Positions 25,222 through 33,003 of a stretch of 64,000 bases of DNA are shown piece by piece; the stretch's first letter is position 1; each line of letters starts with the position of its first letter. Where the stretch lies: assembly GCF_042656585.1 (NCBI RefSeq), contig NZ_JBHSPG010000009.1; one strand, given 5' to 3'. Source of the DNA: Thalassorhabdus alkalitolerans. Lineage in GTDB: Bacteria; Bacillota; Bacilli; Bacillales; Marinococcaceae. The translations under genes and the position numbers were made by a program. The notes below the pieces were generated by a model. The model ran no database searches, was not told the DNA's origin, and saw only the letters and a program-made list of their open reading frames with translations.

Positions 25222-26119
25222 CCAGCCATTTAAATCTGGATTTGTAGCATTGATTGGCCGTCCTAATGTTGGTAAATCAACGCTTCTCAATTATGTCATT
25301 GGACAAAAGATTGCCATTATGAGCGATAAACCGCAAACAACCAGAAATAAAATCCAGGGAGTGTATACTTCAGACGATGCTCAAATTATTTTTATAGATA
25401 CTCCAGGAATTCATAAACCTAAACATCGACTTGGCGATTTCATGGTAAAAGCAGCTACCACGACAATCAAAGAAGTGGATCTGGTTATGTTTCTAGTCGA
25501 TGCTACAGAACCGTTTGGATCGGGGGAGCAATTTATCTTGTCCAGATTGGAAAGTAGTTCAACCCCGGTGTTTTTAGTTATTAATAAGATTGATTTAATC
25601 CACCCTGATGAACTATTTGAAAAAATAGCAGCCTATAAGGATCGTTTCCCGTTTGCAGAGGTCATTCCTGTCTCTGCTCTGCAAGGAAACAATGTTCCTA
25701 CTCTCATTGATCAAATAAAAGCCTACCTTGAGGAGGGGCCTCAATTTTATCCGGCTGATCAAATCACGGACCATCCAGAGCGGTTTGTGGTCAGTGAGTT
25801 AATCAGAGAAAAAGTTCTTCATTTAACAAGAGATGAAATCCCACATTCCATAGCAGTTGGAATCGAAGAAATGAAAGAGCGGGAGGAAGGCACAATTTAT
25901 GCTGCTGCCACCATTATTGTGGAAAGAAGCTCTCAAAAAGGAATCATTATAGGAAAGCAGGGGAAAATGCTTAAAGAAATAGGCCAGAGGGCACGGGAGG
26001 ATATTGAAGCTCTACTTGGGTCGAAAGTATTTTTAGGTTTATGGGTAAAAGTACAAAAAGATTGGCGTAATAAAAAGTTCCATTTAAGTGAGCATGGCTA
26101 TCGTGAAGACGAATATTAA
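25214..26119 (+). CDS. era: Era, GTPase for 30S ribosome assembly
   Basis: Essential GTPase of 301 residues that binds the 3' end of 16S rRNA. Motifs: G1 GRPNVGKST, G3 DTPGIHKP, G4 NKID, and a C-terminal KH domain with KGIIIGKQGKMLKEIG. Start ATG 25214, 6 nt after GGAGG and within the end of cdd, gives exactly the B. subtilis length; the frame is open further upstream. Membrane association through the KH domain is known for the family. A strong terminator follows. Confidence 0.97.
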   Translation: MSNQPFKSGFVALIGRPNVGKSTLLNYVIGQKIAIMSDKPQTTRNKIQGVYTSDDAQIIFIDTPGIHKPKHRLGDFMVKAATTTIKEVDLVMFLVDATEPFGSGEQFILSRLESSSTPVFLVINKIDLIHPDELFEKIAAYKDRFPFAEVIPVSALQGNNVPTLIDQIKAYLEEGPQFYPADQITDHPERFVVSELIREKVLHLTRDEIPHSIAVGIEEMKEREEGTIYAAATIIVERSSQKGIIIGKQGKMLKEIGQRAREDIEALLGSKVFLGLWVKVQKDWRNKKFHLSEHGYREDEY

Positions 26120-26123
26120 GAGA

Positions 26124-26164
26124 AAAAAGACAATGGCAATATTTGGATGCCATTGTCTTTTTAT
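26124..26164 (+). terminator. Strong terminator after era
   Basis: Perfect 15-bp stem AAAAAGACAATGGCA/TGCCATTGTCTTTTT with a 9-nt loop. It ends the long phoH-to-era run. Confidence 0.92.
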
Positions 26165-26427
26165 AAAAAAGTTATTATGATAATGATAAATAAACATTGT
26201 TAGGAATACTTTTTTGTTTTCGAAATTTTTTGTATTTTCGGTGTAAAACTATACAAATAGGGTAATAAGAAACCATCAACTTATCAAACATTATATGTTA
26301 TTCTTTTTTCTGTATTTTATGTGCAAGTAAAGTTGTCAATTTTTCCATAACATTGTTACAGGTAAACGAGGTCATCCTAAGAGTGCAGGCTTACTTTTAA
26401 CTGCTTCAAAAAAGGAGTGTTAAGAAC
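26165..26427 (+). other. AT-rich gap before yqzL
   Basis: Very AT-rich stretch that should contain the yqzL-recO promoter. TTGTCA at about 26333 is a good -35, but no good -10 follows at the right distance. A repeat TTTGTAT/ATACAAA flanks 26236-26250, and a Fur-like half-site lies at 26178-26192. None is convincing. Confidence 0.4.
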
Positions 26428-26574
26428 ATGTTGGATTTCTCTTGGAAGGTATTTTCCATAACTGGGAATGTAGATACGTACCTCTTGATTAAGGAGATTG
26501 AACAGGACATGGGAACTGAGGAGGCCCTGCCTCTTAGTGAGGAAAACACACCACTTGATAGTACACCGAATTAG
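26428..26574 (+). CDS. yqzL: YqzL family small protein
   Basis: Short protein of 48 residues beginning MLDFSWKVFSITGNVDTYLL and continuing with an acidic tail. The N-terminal block resembles YqzL, a small conserved protein of unknown function found between era and recO in bacilli, which is exactly the position here. Ribosome binding site AAAGGAG about 10 nt before ATG. It lies 43 nt before recO and is probably co-transcribed with it. Too short for a routine length cut-off, so easily missed. Confidence 0.85.
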   Translation: MLDFSWKVFSITGNVDTYLLIKEIEQDMGTEEALPLSEENTPLDSTPN

Positions 26575-26617
26575 CCCTCGTTTGCCGTCACTTACGAAGA
26601 ATGAGGAGAAGTAATTT

Positions 26618-27364
26618 ATGCTTGATAAAGCGGAAGGAATAGTGCTTCGCACCATTTCCTATGGGGAATCAAATGTCATAGTCACGTTGTTCACGAGGGA
26701 AGCAGGTAAATTAGCCGTGATGGCTAAGGGAGCAAAGAAGCCAAAAAGCAGGCTTGCCTCCATTACTCAGCCTTTTATGTATGGAATGTTTTTATATTAC
26801 AAAGGATCTGGAATGAGTACGTTAAGCCAAGGTGATCCTGTGAATTCCTTTAAGCTGCTCAGGGCAGATATTAATAAAACTGCCTATGCCTCTTACTTTG
26901 TAGAAATGGTCGATAAACTCACCGAAGAGAAGGAAAGAAATCCTTATTTGTTCGAGTTGCTTCTGCAGCTGCTTCAATACTTAAATGAAGAAATGGATGA
27001 AGAAGTGCTGATGCGCATCTTTGAAACAAAAATGACAGCAGTTGCGGGAATAAAACCTGAATTAGACCATTGTGCAAGCTGCCAGAACAAAGAAGGGGAG
27101 TTTTCATTTTCCGTTAAGGAAGCAGGATTTCTTTGCAGGCAGTGTGCTCATATTGATGAAAAGATAATCCCTATCAGCCAGCAGACCGTCAGGCTGCTGC
27201 GTCTTTTCTTTTATATGGATATCGCAAGGCTTGGCACGGTTTCGTTAAAGCAGGAAACAAAGGATCAGCTAAAGACTGTACTTGAGACATATTATGACGA
27301 ATACTCCGGGCTTCACTTAAAGAGCAAAAGGTTTCTTAGCCAACTTGAAAAATGGAAGCTGTAA
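26618..27364 (+). CDS. recO: RecO, recombination mediator
   Basis: DNA repair protein of 248 residues that anneals strands and loads RecA with RecF and RecR. The N-terminal OB fold begins MLDKAEGIVLRTISYGESN. A helical domain follows with the zinc cysteines CASC and CRQC (about residues 150-177). Good ribosome binding site GAGGAG. Follows yqzL; the glyQS T-box promoter begins right after its stop. Confidence 0.95.
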   Translation: MLDKAEGIVLRTISYGESNVIVTLFTREAGKLAVMAKGAKKPKSRLASITQPFMYGMFLYYKGSGMSTLSQGDPVNSFKLLRADINKTAYASYFVEMVDKLTEEKERNPYLFELLLQLLQYLNEEMDEEVLMRIFETKMTAVAGIKPELDHCASCQNKEGEFSFSVKEAGFLCRQCAHIDEKIIPISQQTVRLLRLFFYMDIARLGTVSLKQETKDQLKTVLETYYDEYSGLHLKSKRFLSQLEKWKL

Positions 27365-27380
27365 GGACTTATAAGAAAAC

Positions 27381-27410
27381 TTGACAGCCTATGAACCTTT
27401 CAAGTATGAT
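27381..27410 (+). promoter_or_regulatory. Promoter of glyQS
   Basis: Consensus TTGACA (27381-27386), 18-nt spacer, TATGAT (27405-27410). Confidence 0.75.
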
Positions 27411-27429
27411 TCAAATAAATTCATATGGT

Positions 27430-27635
27430 GCGAAGACAGAGAGTAGTAAGTACCCTCTTTACCTAAAAGCGAGCGTGGGATGGTGGAAGCCGCGCGGTAA
27501 ATGGTAGTGAAGGCGTTCTTGAGCACAGACGATGAGAAGCGGCTGTTTTCTGATGAAACAGCAAGTAGGGTGGAACCGCGGGTCGAGACGAAACCCGTCC
27601 CTATGCCAAATGATGGCATGGGGACGGGTTTTTTG
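27430..27635 (+). promoter_or_regulatory. Glycine T-box riboswitch controlling glyQS
   Basis: Leader RNA that senses uncharged tRNA-Gly. The conserved T-box AGGGTGGAACCGCG is at 27567-27580. A GGC triplet at 27512-27514 is the likely specifier codon. The terminator pairs AAACCCGTCCCTATGCCA (27591-27608) with its complement (27614-27631), giving 18 bp, followed by T's to 27634. CGTCCCTA in the terminator arm can instead pair with the T-box to form the antiterminator. The rest of the 27365-27722 gap holds only the promoter and the glyQ ribosome binding site. Confidence 0.93.
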
Positions 27636-27722
27636 TGATGACAGGACTCTATTGCAGGAGATTGCCAAGTAACAGCCACTCCATCGCACGAGTACAAATA
27701 TACCCCTTAAGGAGGGATAGCG

Positions 27723-28613
27723 ATGAATGTACAAGATATGATCTTAACATTGCAGAACTTTTGGTCTAAACAAAATTGCCTCGTAATGCAGGCATATGAT
27801 GTAGAAAAAGGCGCTGGCACGCTAAATCCAATGACTTTTTTGCGGAGCATAGGGCCGGAACCATGGAATGTGGCTTATGTAGAGCCATCTAGACGTCCTG
27901 CGGATGGAAGGTATGGAGAAAATCCTAACAGGCTTTACCAGCATCATCAATTCCAAGTAATTATGAAACCTTCTCCATCCAATATCCAGGAATTGTACTT
28001 GCAAAGCCTTCAACAGCTGGGTATCAATCCAAGAGAACATGACATTCGCTTTGTTGAGGATAACTGGGAACACCCTGCTTTGAGTGCCTGGGGGCTAGGA
28101 TGGGAAGTATGGCTGGATGGAATGGAAATCACTCAATTTACATATTTTCAACAGGTAGGCGGCATTGATGCTGACCCTGTCGCTGTGGAAATAACGTATG
28201 GTATTGAGCGGCTCGCGTCGTATATCCAGGATAAAGAAAACGTTTTTGATTTGGTGTGGGTGGACGGATTCACCTACGGGGATATCTTTTTGCAGCCTGA
28301 ATATGAGCATTCTAAATATACCTTTGAAATTGCCGATCATGAAATGCTTTTTAATGAATTTACCACATACGAAAAAGAGGCCGAAAGAGCATTACAGGAA
28401 GGTCTGGTTTACCCGGCCTATGATTACGTTTTAAAATGCTCCCATGTGTTTAACCTTCTAGACGCAGGTGGAGCCATTTCTGTGACGGAAAGAACCGGTT
28501 ATATAGGGAGAGTAAGAAATCTTGCCAGGAAATGCGCAAAAACTCACTTAGAGGCAAGAGAACGTTTAGGGTTTCCTTTGTTAAACGATAAGGAGGGGAC
28601 AACTTATGAGTAA
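27723..28613 (+). CDS. glyQ: Glycyl-tRNA synthetase alpha subunit
   Basis: Catalytic class II subunit of the bacterial alpha2-beta2 glycyl-tRNA synthetase, 296 residues, the usual size. Class II motifs lie in MTFLRSIGPEPWNVAYVEPS and GWEVWLDGMEITQFTYFQQ; the conserved YGIERLASYIQ is motif 3. It activates glycine with ATP and charges tRNA-Gly with GlyS. Ribosome binding site AAGGAGG. Controlled by the T-box upstream. The last 8 nt overlap glyS. Confidence 0.98.
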   Translation: MNVQDMILTLQNFWSKQNCLVMQAYDVEKGAGTLNPMTFLRSIGPEPWNVAYVEPSRRPADGRYGENPNRLYQHHQFQVIMKPSPSNIQELYLQSLQQLGINPREHDIRFVEDNWEHPALSAWGLGWEVWLDGMEITQFTYFQQVGGIDADPVAVEITYGIERLASYIQDKENVFDLVWVDGFTYGDIFLQPEYEHSKYTFEIADHEMLFNEFTTYEKEAERALQEGLVYPAYDYVLKCSHVFNLLDAGGAISVTERTGYIGRVRNLARKCAKTHLEARERLGFPLLNDKEGTTYE

Positions 28614-30690
28614 TCAGGATTTTTTATTAGAAATCGGGCTAGAGGAAATGCCGGCCCGTTTTGTAACCGGAGCAATGTATCAATTAAAAGAAAAAGTTTC
28701 TGACTGGCTGAATGAACAACGGCTGGAATTTTCCGAGGTCCAGGCTTTCTCTACTCCTCGGCGTCTTGCTGTTGTGGTAACCGGCCTTGCAGGCAGGCAG
28801 GGGGATGTAGTTGAAGAAGCAAGAGGGCCGGCAAAGAAAATAGCTGTCGCTGAGGACGGAAGCTGGACGAAAGCAGCACAAGGATTTGCCAGAGGTCAAG
28901 GGATAGACCCTGATCAATTATTTGTAAAAGAAGTAAAAGGCACGGAGTACTTATTTGCGAAAAAAGAAATTGCAGGCAAAGAAACAAAAGAGCTCCTTTC
29001 TCAAATGGAAAGCTTAATTACAGGTATGAGTTTTCCAAAGAATATGAAGTGGGGAACACAAAACCTACGTTATGTAAGGCCGATCCATTGGATTATTGCT
29101 TTATATGGCTCTGAAGTGATTCCTTTCTCTATTACAGACGTACAAACAGGAAACATGACTAGAGGACATCGTTTTTTGGGGAATGAAAAAGTTATAGAAG
29201 AGCCCGGACAATATAAAGAAGCCTTATTAAGCGAATTTGTCATCGCTGATCCACAAGAAAGAAAAGAAGCTGTCAGAAAGCAAATAAAAATGATCCAAGA
29301 AGAAAAAGGCTGGAAAATTCCTGTTAAAGAAGAGTTGCTTGAAGAAGTCAACAATTTAATTGAATATCCTACGGCACTATACGGAAGTTTTGATGAAGAT
29401 TTTCTGGCAATACCGGATGAAGTCCTGATTACCTCAATGCGAGAGCACCAGCGATATTTTTCAGTGGAAAACAAAGAAGGAAAGCTCCTTCCCCATTTTG
29501 TTACAGTGAGAAATGGGAATGATGAACACCTCGAGAATGTACAAAAAGGAAATGAAAAAGTACTCCGGGCCAGACTTTCAGATTCTGCTTTCTTCTATAA
29601 AGAAGACCAGAAAAAGAAGCCTGACCAATGTGTAGAGCAATTAGACAACATCGTCTACCATGAAGACTTAGGCTCAATCGGTGATAAAGTCCGCCGGATC
29701 GAAAAGCTTACAGCTGCCCTTGGAAAGGGCATTAATCTCAGTGACACTGTAGTCAGCCAAGCGGTACGAGCGGCTCACCTGGCCAAGTTTGACCTGGTAA
29801 CTCATATGGTAGATGAGTTTCCTGAACTTCAGGGATTTATGGGCGAGAAGTATGCTCTCTTGGCAGGAGAAGAAAAGGAAGTCGCAGCTGCTGTAAACGA
29901 GCATTATAGTCCTCGCTTTGCCGGTGACAGCGTACCAGAAAGTATTCAGGGAGCACTGGTAGGGATTGCTGATAAGATTGATACAATCGTTGGATGTTTC
30001 GGTATAGGGTTAATTCCTACCGGTTCCCAGGACCCTTATGGTTTGAGACGACAGGCGGCAGGCGTTGTCCAGACAGCTGTAGAATACCGCCTGGATCTTA
30101 ATTTAGAGGAAATTATCCAGCTCTCTCTTACTACAACAGAGCAGGCCGGACTTTTGAAAATGGATCGTAAAGTCACAGCAAAAGAAGTACTTGAATTCTT
30201 TGGCCTGCGTATCAAAAATCTGCTTACTGAACGTGGAGTTCGTTATGATATTGTTGATGCCGTACTTCCCGGGCAATACGGAAAGCTTGATGTTCTTCTC
30301 AGCAAAGCAGAGTTTCTAAATAAAAAAGCAGATGAAGACGAGTTCAAACAAACGGTTGAAGCTTTAAGCCGAATCACCAATATCGCTAAAAAAGCTCAAC
30401 AACTTGAGAACTCAATTGAAGAGGACCTATTTGAAAGTGAGGAAGAGAAAACCTTATACACCGCTTATCAAAAGCTAAAGGTTACGCTGCCAGGCCTTTT
30501 GAAGGAAGGGCGTATTGAGGAAGCTTATGAGCAGCTGTCTTCGTTGGAAGAGACCATTAATAACTATTTTGATAATGTAATGGTTATGACTGAAAATGAA
30601 GCGGTGAAAGAAAACAGGCTGGCCCAGATGAAGCATCTGTCTGAAGAAATCAAAAAGTTTGCTTCCTTTCAACATATTGTCTTTCCATAA
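28606..30690 (+). CDS. glyS: Glycyl-tRNA synthetase beta subunit
   Basis: Large tRNA-binding subunit of 694 residues, normal for the family. The N-terminus FLLEIGLEEMPARFV and blocks PKNMKWG, RPIHWIIALYG and SMREHQRYFSV are typical. An HD-like domain (about residues 380-500, GFGLIPTGSQDPYGLRR type block) and a C-terminal anticodon-binding DALR-like domain follow. It overlaps glyQ by 8 nt, so the subunits are probably made in balance by coupled translation. Confidence 0.97.
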   Translation: MSNQDFLLEIGLEEMPARFVTGAMYQLKEKVSDWLNEQRLEFSEVQAFSTPRRLAVVVTGLAGRQGDVVEEARGPAKKIAVAEDGSWTKAAQGFARGQGIDPDQLFVKEVKGTEYLFAKKEIAGKETKELLSQMESLITGMSFPKNMKWGTQNLRYVRPIHWIIALYGSEVIPFSITDVQTGNMTRGHRFLGNEKVIEEPGQYKEALLSEFVIADPQERKEAVRKQIKMIQEEKGWKIPVKEELLEEVNNLIEYPTALYGSFDEDFLAIPDEVLITSMREHQRYFSVENKEGKLLPHFVTVRNGNDEHLENVQKGNEKVLRARLSDSAFFYKEDQKKKPDQCVEQLDNIVYHEDLGSIGDKVRRIEKLTAALGKGINLSDTVVSQAVRAAHLAKFDLVTHMVDEFPELQGFMGEKYALLAGEEKEVAAAVNEHYSPRFAGDSVPESIQGALVGIADKIDTIVGCFGIGLIPTGSQDPYGLRRQAAGVVQTAVEYRLDLNLEEIIQLSLTTTEQAGLLKMDRKVTAKEVLEFFGLRIKNLLTERGVRYDIVDAVLPGQYGKLDVLLSKAEFLNKKADEDEFKQTVEALSRITNIAKKAQQLENSIEEDLFESEEEKTLYTAYQKLKVTLPGLLKEGRIEEAYEQLSSLEETINNYFDNVMVMTENEAVKENRLAQMKHLSEEIKKFASFQHIVFP

Positions 30691-30732
30691 ACTAAAAACA
30701 AATGTCCTTCTAAAATAAAATAAGCGAAAAGT

Positions 30733-30761
30733 TTTCCACTCCCTGCTCAATAAGATATAAT
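30733..30761 (+). promoter_or_regulatory. Promoter of ccpN
   Basis: TTTCCA (30733-30738), 17-nt spacer, consensus TATAAT (30756-30761). Confidence 0.6.
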
Positions 30762-30803
30762 ATATGAAGAAATAGCATAACACATTGTGCTATGAAGGCG
30801 GTG

Positions 30804-31445
30804 ATGAAAATCGAACTGACAGGGAGACAAGAACAGATTATTGATATTGTGAAAAACAGCGGCCCTATTACCGGGGAGCAGATTGCAGAGAAACTGTCTC
30901 TGACGCGAGCCACACTGCGTCCAGATTTAGCCATTTTAACTATGTCTGGATTTTTGGACGCAAGGCCGCGCGTCGGTTATTTCTATACAGGCAAAACTGG
31001 TTCGCAGCTTTTAACAGAAAAGGTAAAGCAGATTACCGTGCAGGAATATCAATCAATTCCAGTCGTGGTTAATCAGTCCTCGTCGGTATATGATGCGATC
31101 TGTACGATGTTTTTAGAGGATGTTGGCACGTTGTTTGTTGTGGATGAATATTCCACACTAATAGGAGTGCTTTCAAGAAAAGATTTGCTTCGCACCAGCC
31201 TGGGGAAACAGGATTTGGAAGCCGTGCCTGTGAGTATTATCATGACACGTATGCCAAATATTACAGTGTGCCAAAAAGATGATCTTATTATTGATGTGGC
31301 ACAAAAGCTGATAGATAAGCAAATAGATGCTTTGCCAGTGGTCAAGGAAGTGGACAGAGGAACGAAGGTTGAAGTTATTGGGAGATTAACAAAAACAAAC
31401 ATTACGAAAGTGCTCGTTGATCTAGCATATGATGAGCTTATATAG
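30804..31445 (+). CDS. ccpN: CcpN, repressor of gluconeogenic genes
   Basis: Transcription regulator of 213 residues: N-terminal winged helix-turn-helix (TGEQIAEKLSLTRATLRPDL) and two CBS domains (about 80-135 and 145-205), which bind nucleotides. In B. subtilis CcpN represses gapB and pckA during glycolytic growth in response to ATP/ADP. Start ATG 30804, 5 nt after AAGG, matches the family N-terminus; ATG 30792 is less likely. It is followed 41 nt later by ppsR, as in other bacilli. Confidence 0.94.
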   Translation: MKIELTGRQEQIIDIVKNSGPITGEQIAEKLSLTRATLRPDLAILTMSGFLDARPRVGYFYTGKTGSQLLTEKVKQITVQEYQSIPVVVNQSSSVYDAICTMFLEDVGTLFVVDEYSTLIGVLSRKDLLRTSLGKQDLEAVPVSIIMTRMPNITVCQKDDLIIDVAQKLIDKQIDALPVVKEVDRGTKVEVIGRLTKTNITKVLVDLAYDELI

Positions 31446-31486
31446 AAGGAATGAATGATGGATAGTGAAAAATGAGGAGGATTTCA

Positions 31487-32302
31487 ATGGAGGAGATTAA
31501 TCAACGCCCCATTGTCTATGTGGTTTCAGATTCAGTGGGCGAAACAGCTGAATTGGTAGTAAAAGCCGCTGCAAGCCAATTTGGTGATAAAGGGATGGAG
31601 GTTCGCCGAATTCCATATGTGGAAGATGAAGGCACCATTGAAGAGGTTATTTTACTGGCAAAAGAAGCCCAGGCTCTTATTGCCTTTACATTGGTCATCC
31701 CTGAGAAAAACATATATCTCCAGAGAAGAGCTAATGAAGAGGGAGTAGAAACCGTGGATATTATGGGCCCTGTGCTTAAGAAAATGAGCAAAATTACAAA
31801 TAGTGAGCCCAAATATGAACCGGGTCTGGTCTATCGCCTTGATGAAGATTATTTTAGAAAAGTAGAGGCGATAGAATTTGCTGTGAAGTATGATGACGGC
31901 CGTGACCCAAAAGGGATTATACGAGCAGATATTGTTTTGATTGGTGTGTCGCGAACCTCCAAAACTCCCTTGTCCCAATATTTAGCCCACAAGCGGTTAA
32001 AAGTGGCGAATGTTCCGCTTGTTCCTGAAGTTGAACCACCAGAAGAGCTTTTTAACGTCTCTCCAAAAAAATGTATAGGTTTAAAAATCAGTGCGGAAAA
32101 ATTAAATGGGATTCGTTCAGAACGGTTGAAATCACTTGGTTTAAAAGCCGAAGCTAATTATGCAAATATCGAGAGAATTAAAGATGAATTGGAATATTCT
32201 TCTAAAATCATGGATAAGATTGGTTGTACGGTTATCGATGTATCCAATAAGGCAGTAGAAGAAACTGCTAACTTAATTTCAAACATGTTTCAAAAATCCT
32301 AA
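31487..32302 (+). CDS. yqfL: PpsR/PDRP, regulator of pyruvate phosphate dikinase or PEP synthase
   Basis: Bifunctional serine/threonine kinase and pyrophosphorylase of 271 residues (B. subtilis YqfL about 270). Family members inactivate pyruvate phosphate dikinase or PEP synthetase with ADP and reactivate it by phosphorolysis. The P-loop-like block GVSRTSKTPLSQYLAHK (about residues 150-166) is the signature, and VVSDSVGETAE is the conserved N-terminus. Start ATG 31487, 6 nt after GAGGAGG. The target enzyme is not in the window. Paired with ccpN, both serving carbon-flow control. Confidence 0.93.
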   Translation: MEEINQRPIVYVVSDSVGETAELVVKAAASQFGDKGMEVRRIPYVEDEGTIEEVILLAKEAQALIAFTLVIPEKNIYLQRRANEEGVETVDIMGPVLKKMSKITNSEPKYEPGLVYRLDEDYFRKVEAIEFAVKYDDGRDPKGIIRADIVLIGVSRTSKTPLSQYLAHKRLKVANVPLVPEVEPPEELFNVSPKKCIGLKISAEKLNGIRSERLKSLGLKAEANYANIERIKDELEYSSKIMDKIGCTVIDVSNKAVEETANLISNMFQKS

Positions 32303-32309
32303 GAAAAGT

Positions 32310-32341
32310 AAGAGTGCAGAAGATACGTTCTGCACTCTTTT
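32310..32341 (+). terminator. Terminator after ppsR
   Basis: Perfect 12-bp stem AAGAGTGCAGAA/TTCTGCACTCTT with loop GATACG and four T. Confidence 0.88.
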
Positions 32342-32522
32342 CACTTCAAAAAAATTAAGAAATTTATACACATAGTATAATTTCTAGTGGTATTTTTTCA
32401 CTTTTTAAATTATAATGAAATGTTGTGTGTAATGAGATAATAAGTAAGTAAAGTAAGTAAATCAAAAAAGTAATTTTCCAATAACAAGGAGGATTTCCAT
32501 TACAATTGTAGAATACTCTGAA

Positions 32523-32975
32523 ATGCGACAAAAATCGATAACCATTTATGTTGATGCTGATGCTTGTCCTGTAAAAAAAGAAATTGATAAGCTGGCGGTG
32601 GAGCATGGAGCGGAAGCCGTTTTTGTGGCCAGTTATTCCCATTTTTCGTCTGATAAGTATAAAGGAAAACTTATCACGGTAGACGCTGAACCTGAGGCTG
32701 CTGATTTATATATCGTTAACCATGCAAAGAAAAACGATGTAGTGATCACTCATGATAATGGTCTGGCTGCTATGCTATTACACAATGGAACCAAGGTGAT
32801 TTCATTTCGAGGCAAAGAGTGGAAGAATGAAGATACAGATGCTCTTTTGCTTGGAAGGCTTCAGGGAATTCAGGCAAAAAAACAAAAGAAGATGAGATTG
32901 AAAGGACCTCCGCCTTTTAGTCAATCGGACCGGAACAATTTTACTGAGACATTAAGCAGAATACTTAAAGAGTGA
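32523..32975 (+). CDS. yqxD: YqxD, UPF0178/YaiI family protein
   Basis: Protein of about 150 residues of the YaiI family, a PIN/NYN-like nuclease fold of unknown role. Signature TIYVDADACPVKKEI, VITHDNGLAAMLL and a basic C-terminal tail with conserved FSQSDRNNF. It lies before dnaG as in B. subtilis. The start is uncertain: ATG 32523 lacks a ribosome binding site, whereas a strong AAGGAGGA (32486-32493) sits 6 nt before an in-frame ATT at 32499. A rare AUU start would give 158 residues. Confidence 0.88.
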   Translation: MRQKSITIYVDADACPVKKEIDKLAVEHGAEAVFVASYSHFSSDKYKGKLITVDAEPEAADLYIVNHAKKNDVVITHDNGLAAMLLHNGTKVISFRGKEWKNEDTDALLLGRLQGIQAKKQKKMRLKGPPPFSQSDRNNFTETLSRILKE

Positions 32976-33003
32976 ATCTTAAGAAGATCAGGTGAGGAAA
33001 TTA

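Noticed and set aside
26178..26192. Fur-box-like TGATAATGATAAATA upstream of yqzL
   Set aside because: Only one arm fits the 7-1-7 Fur box, the region is extremely AT-rich, and no iron-related gene follows.
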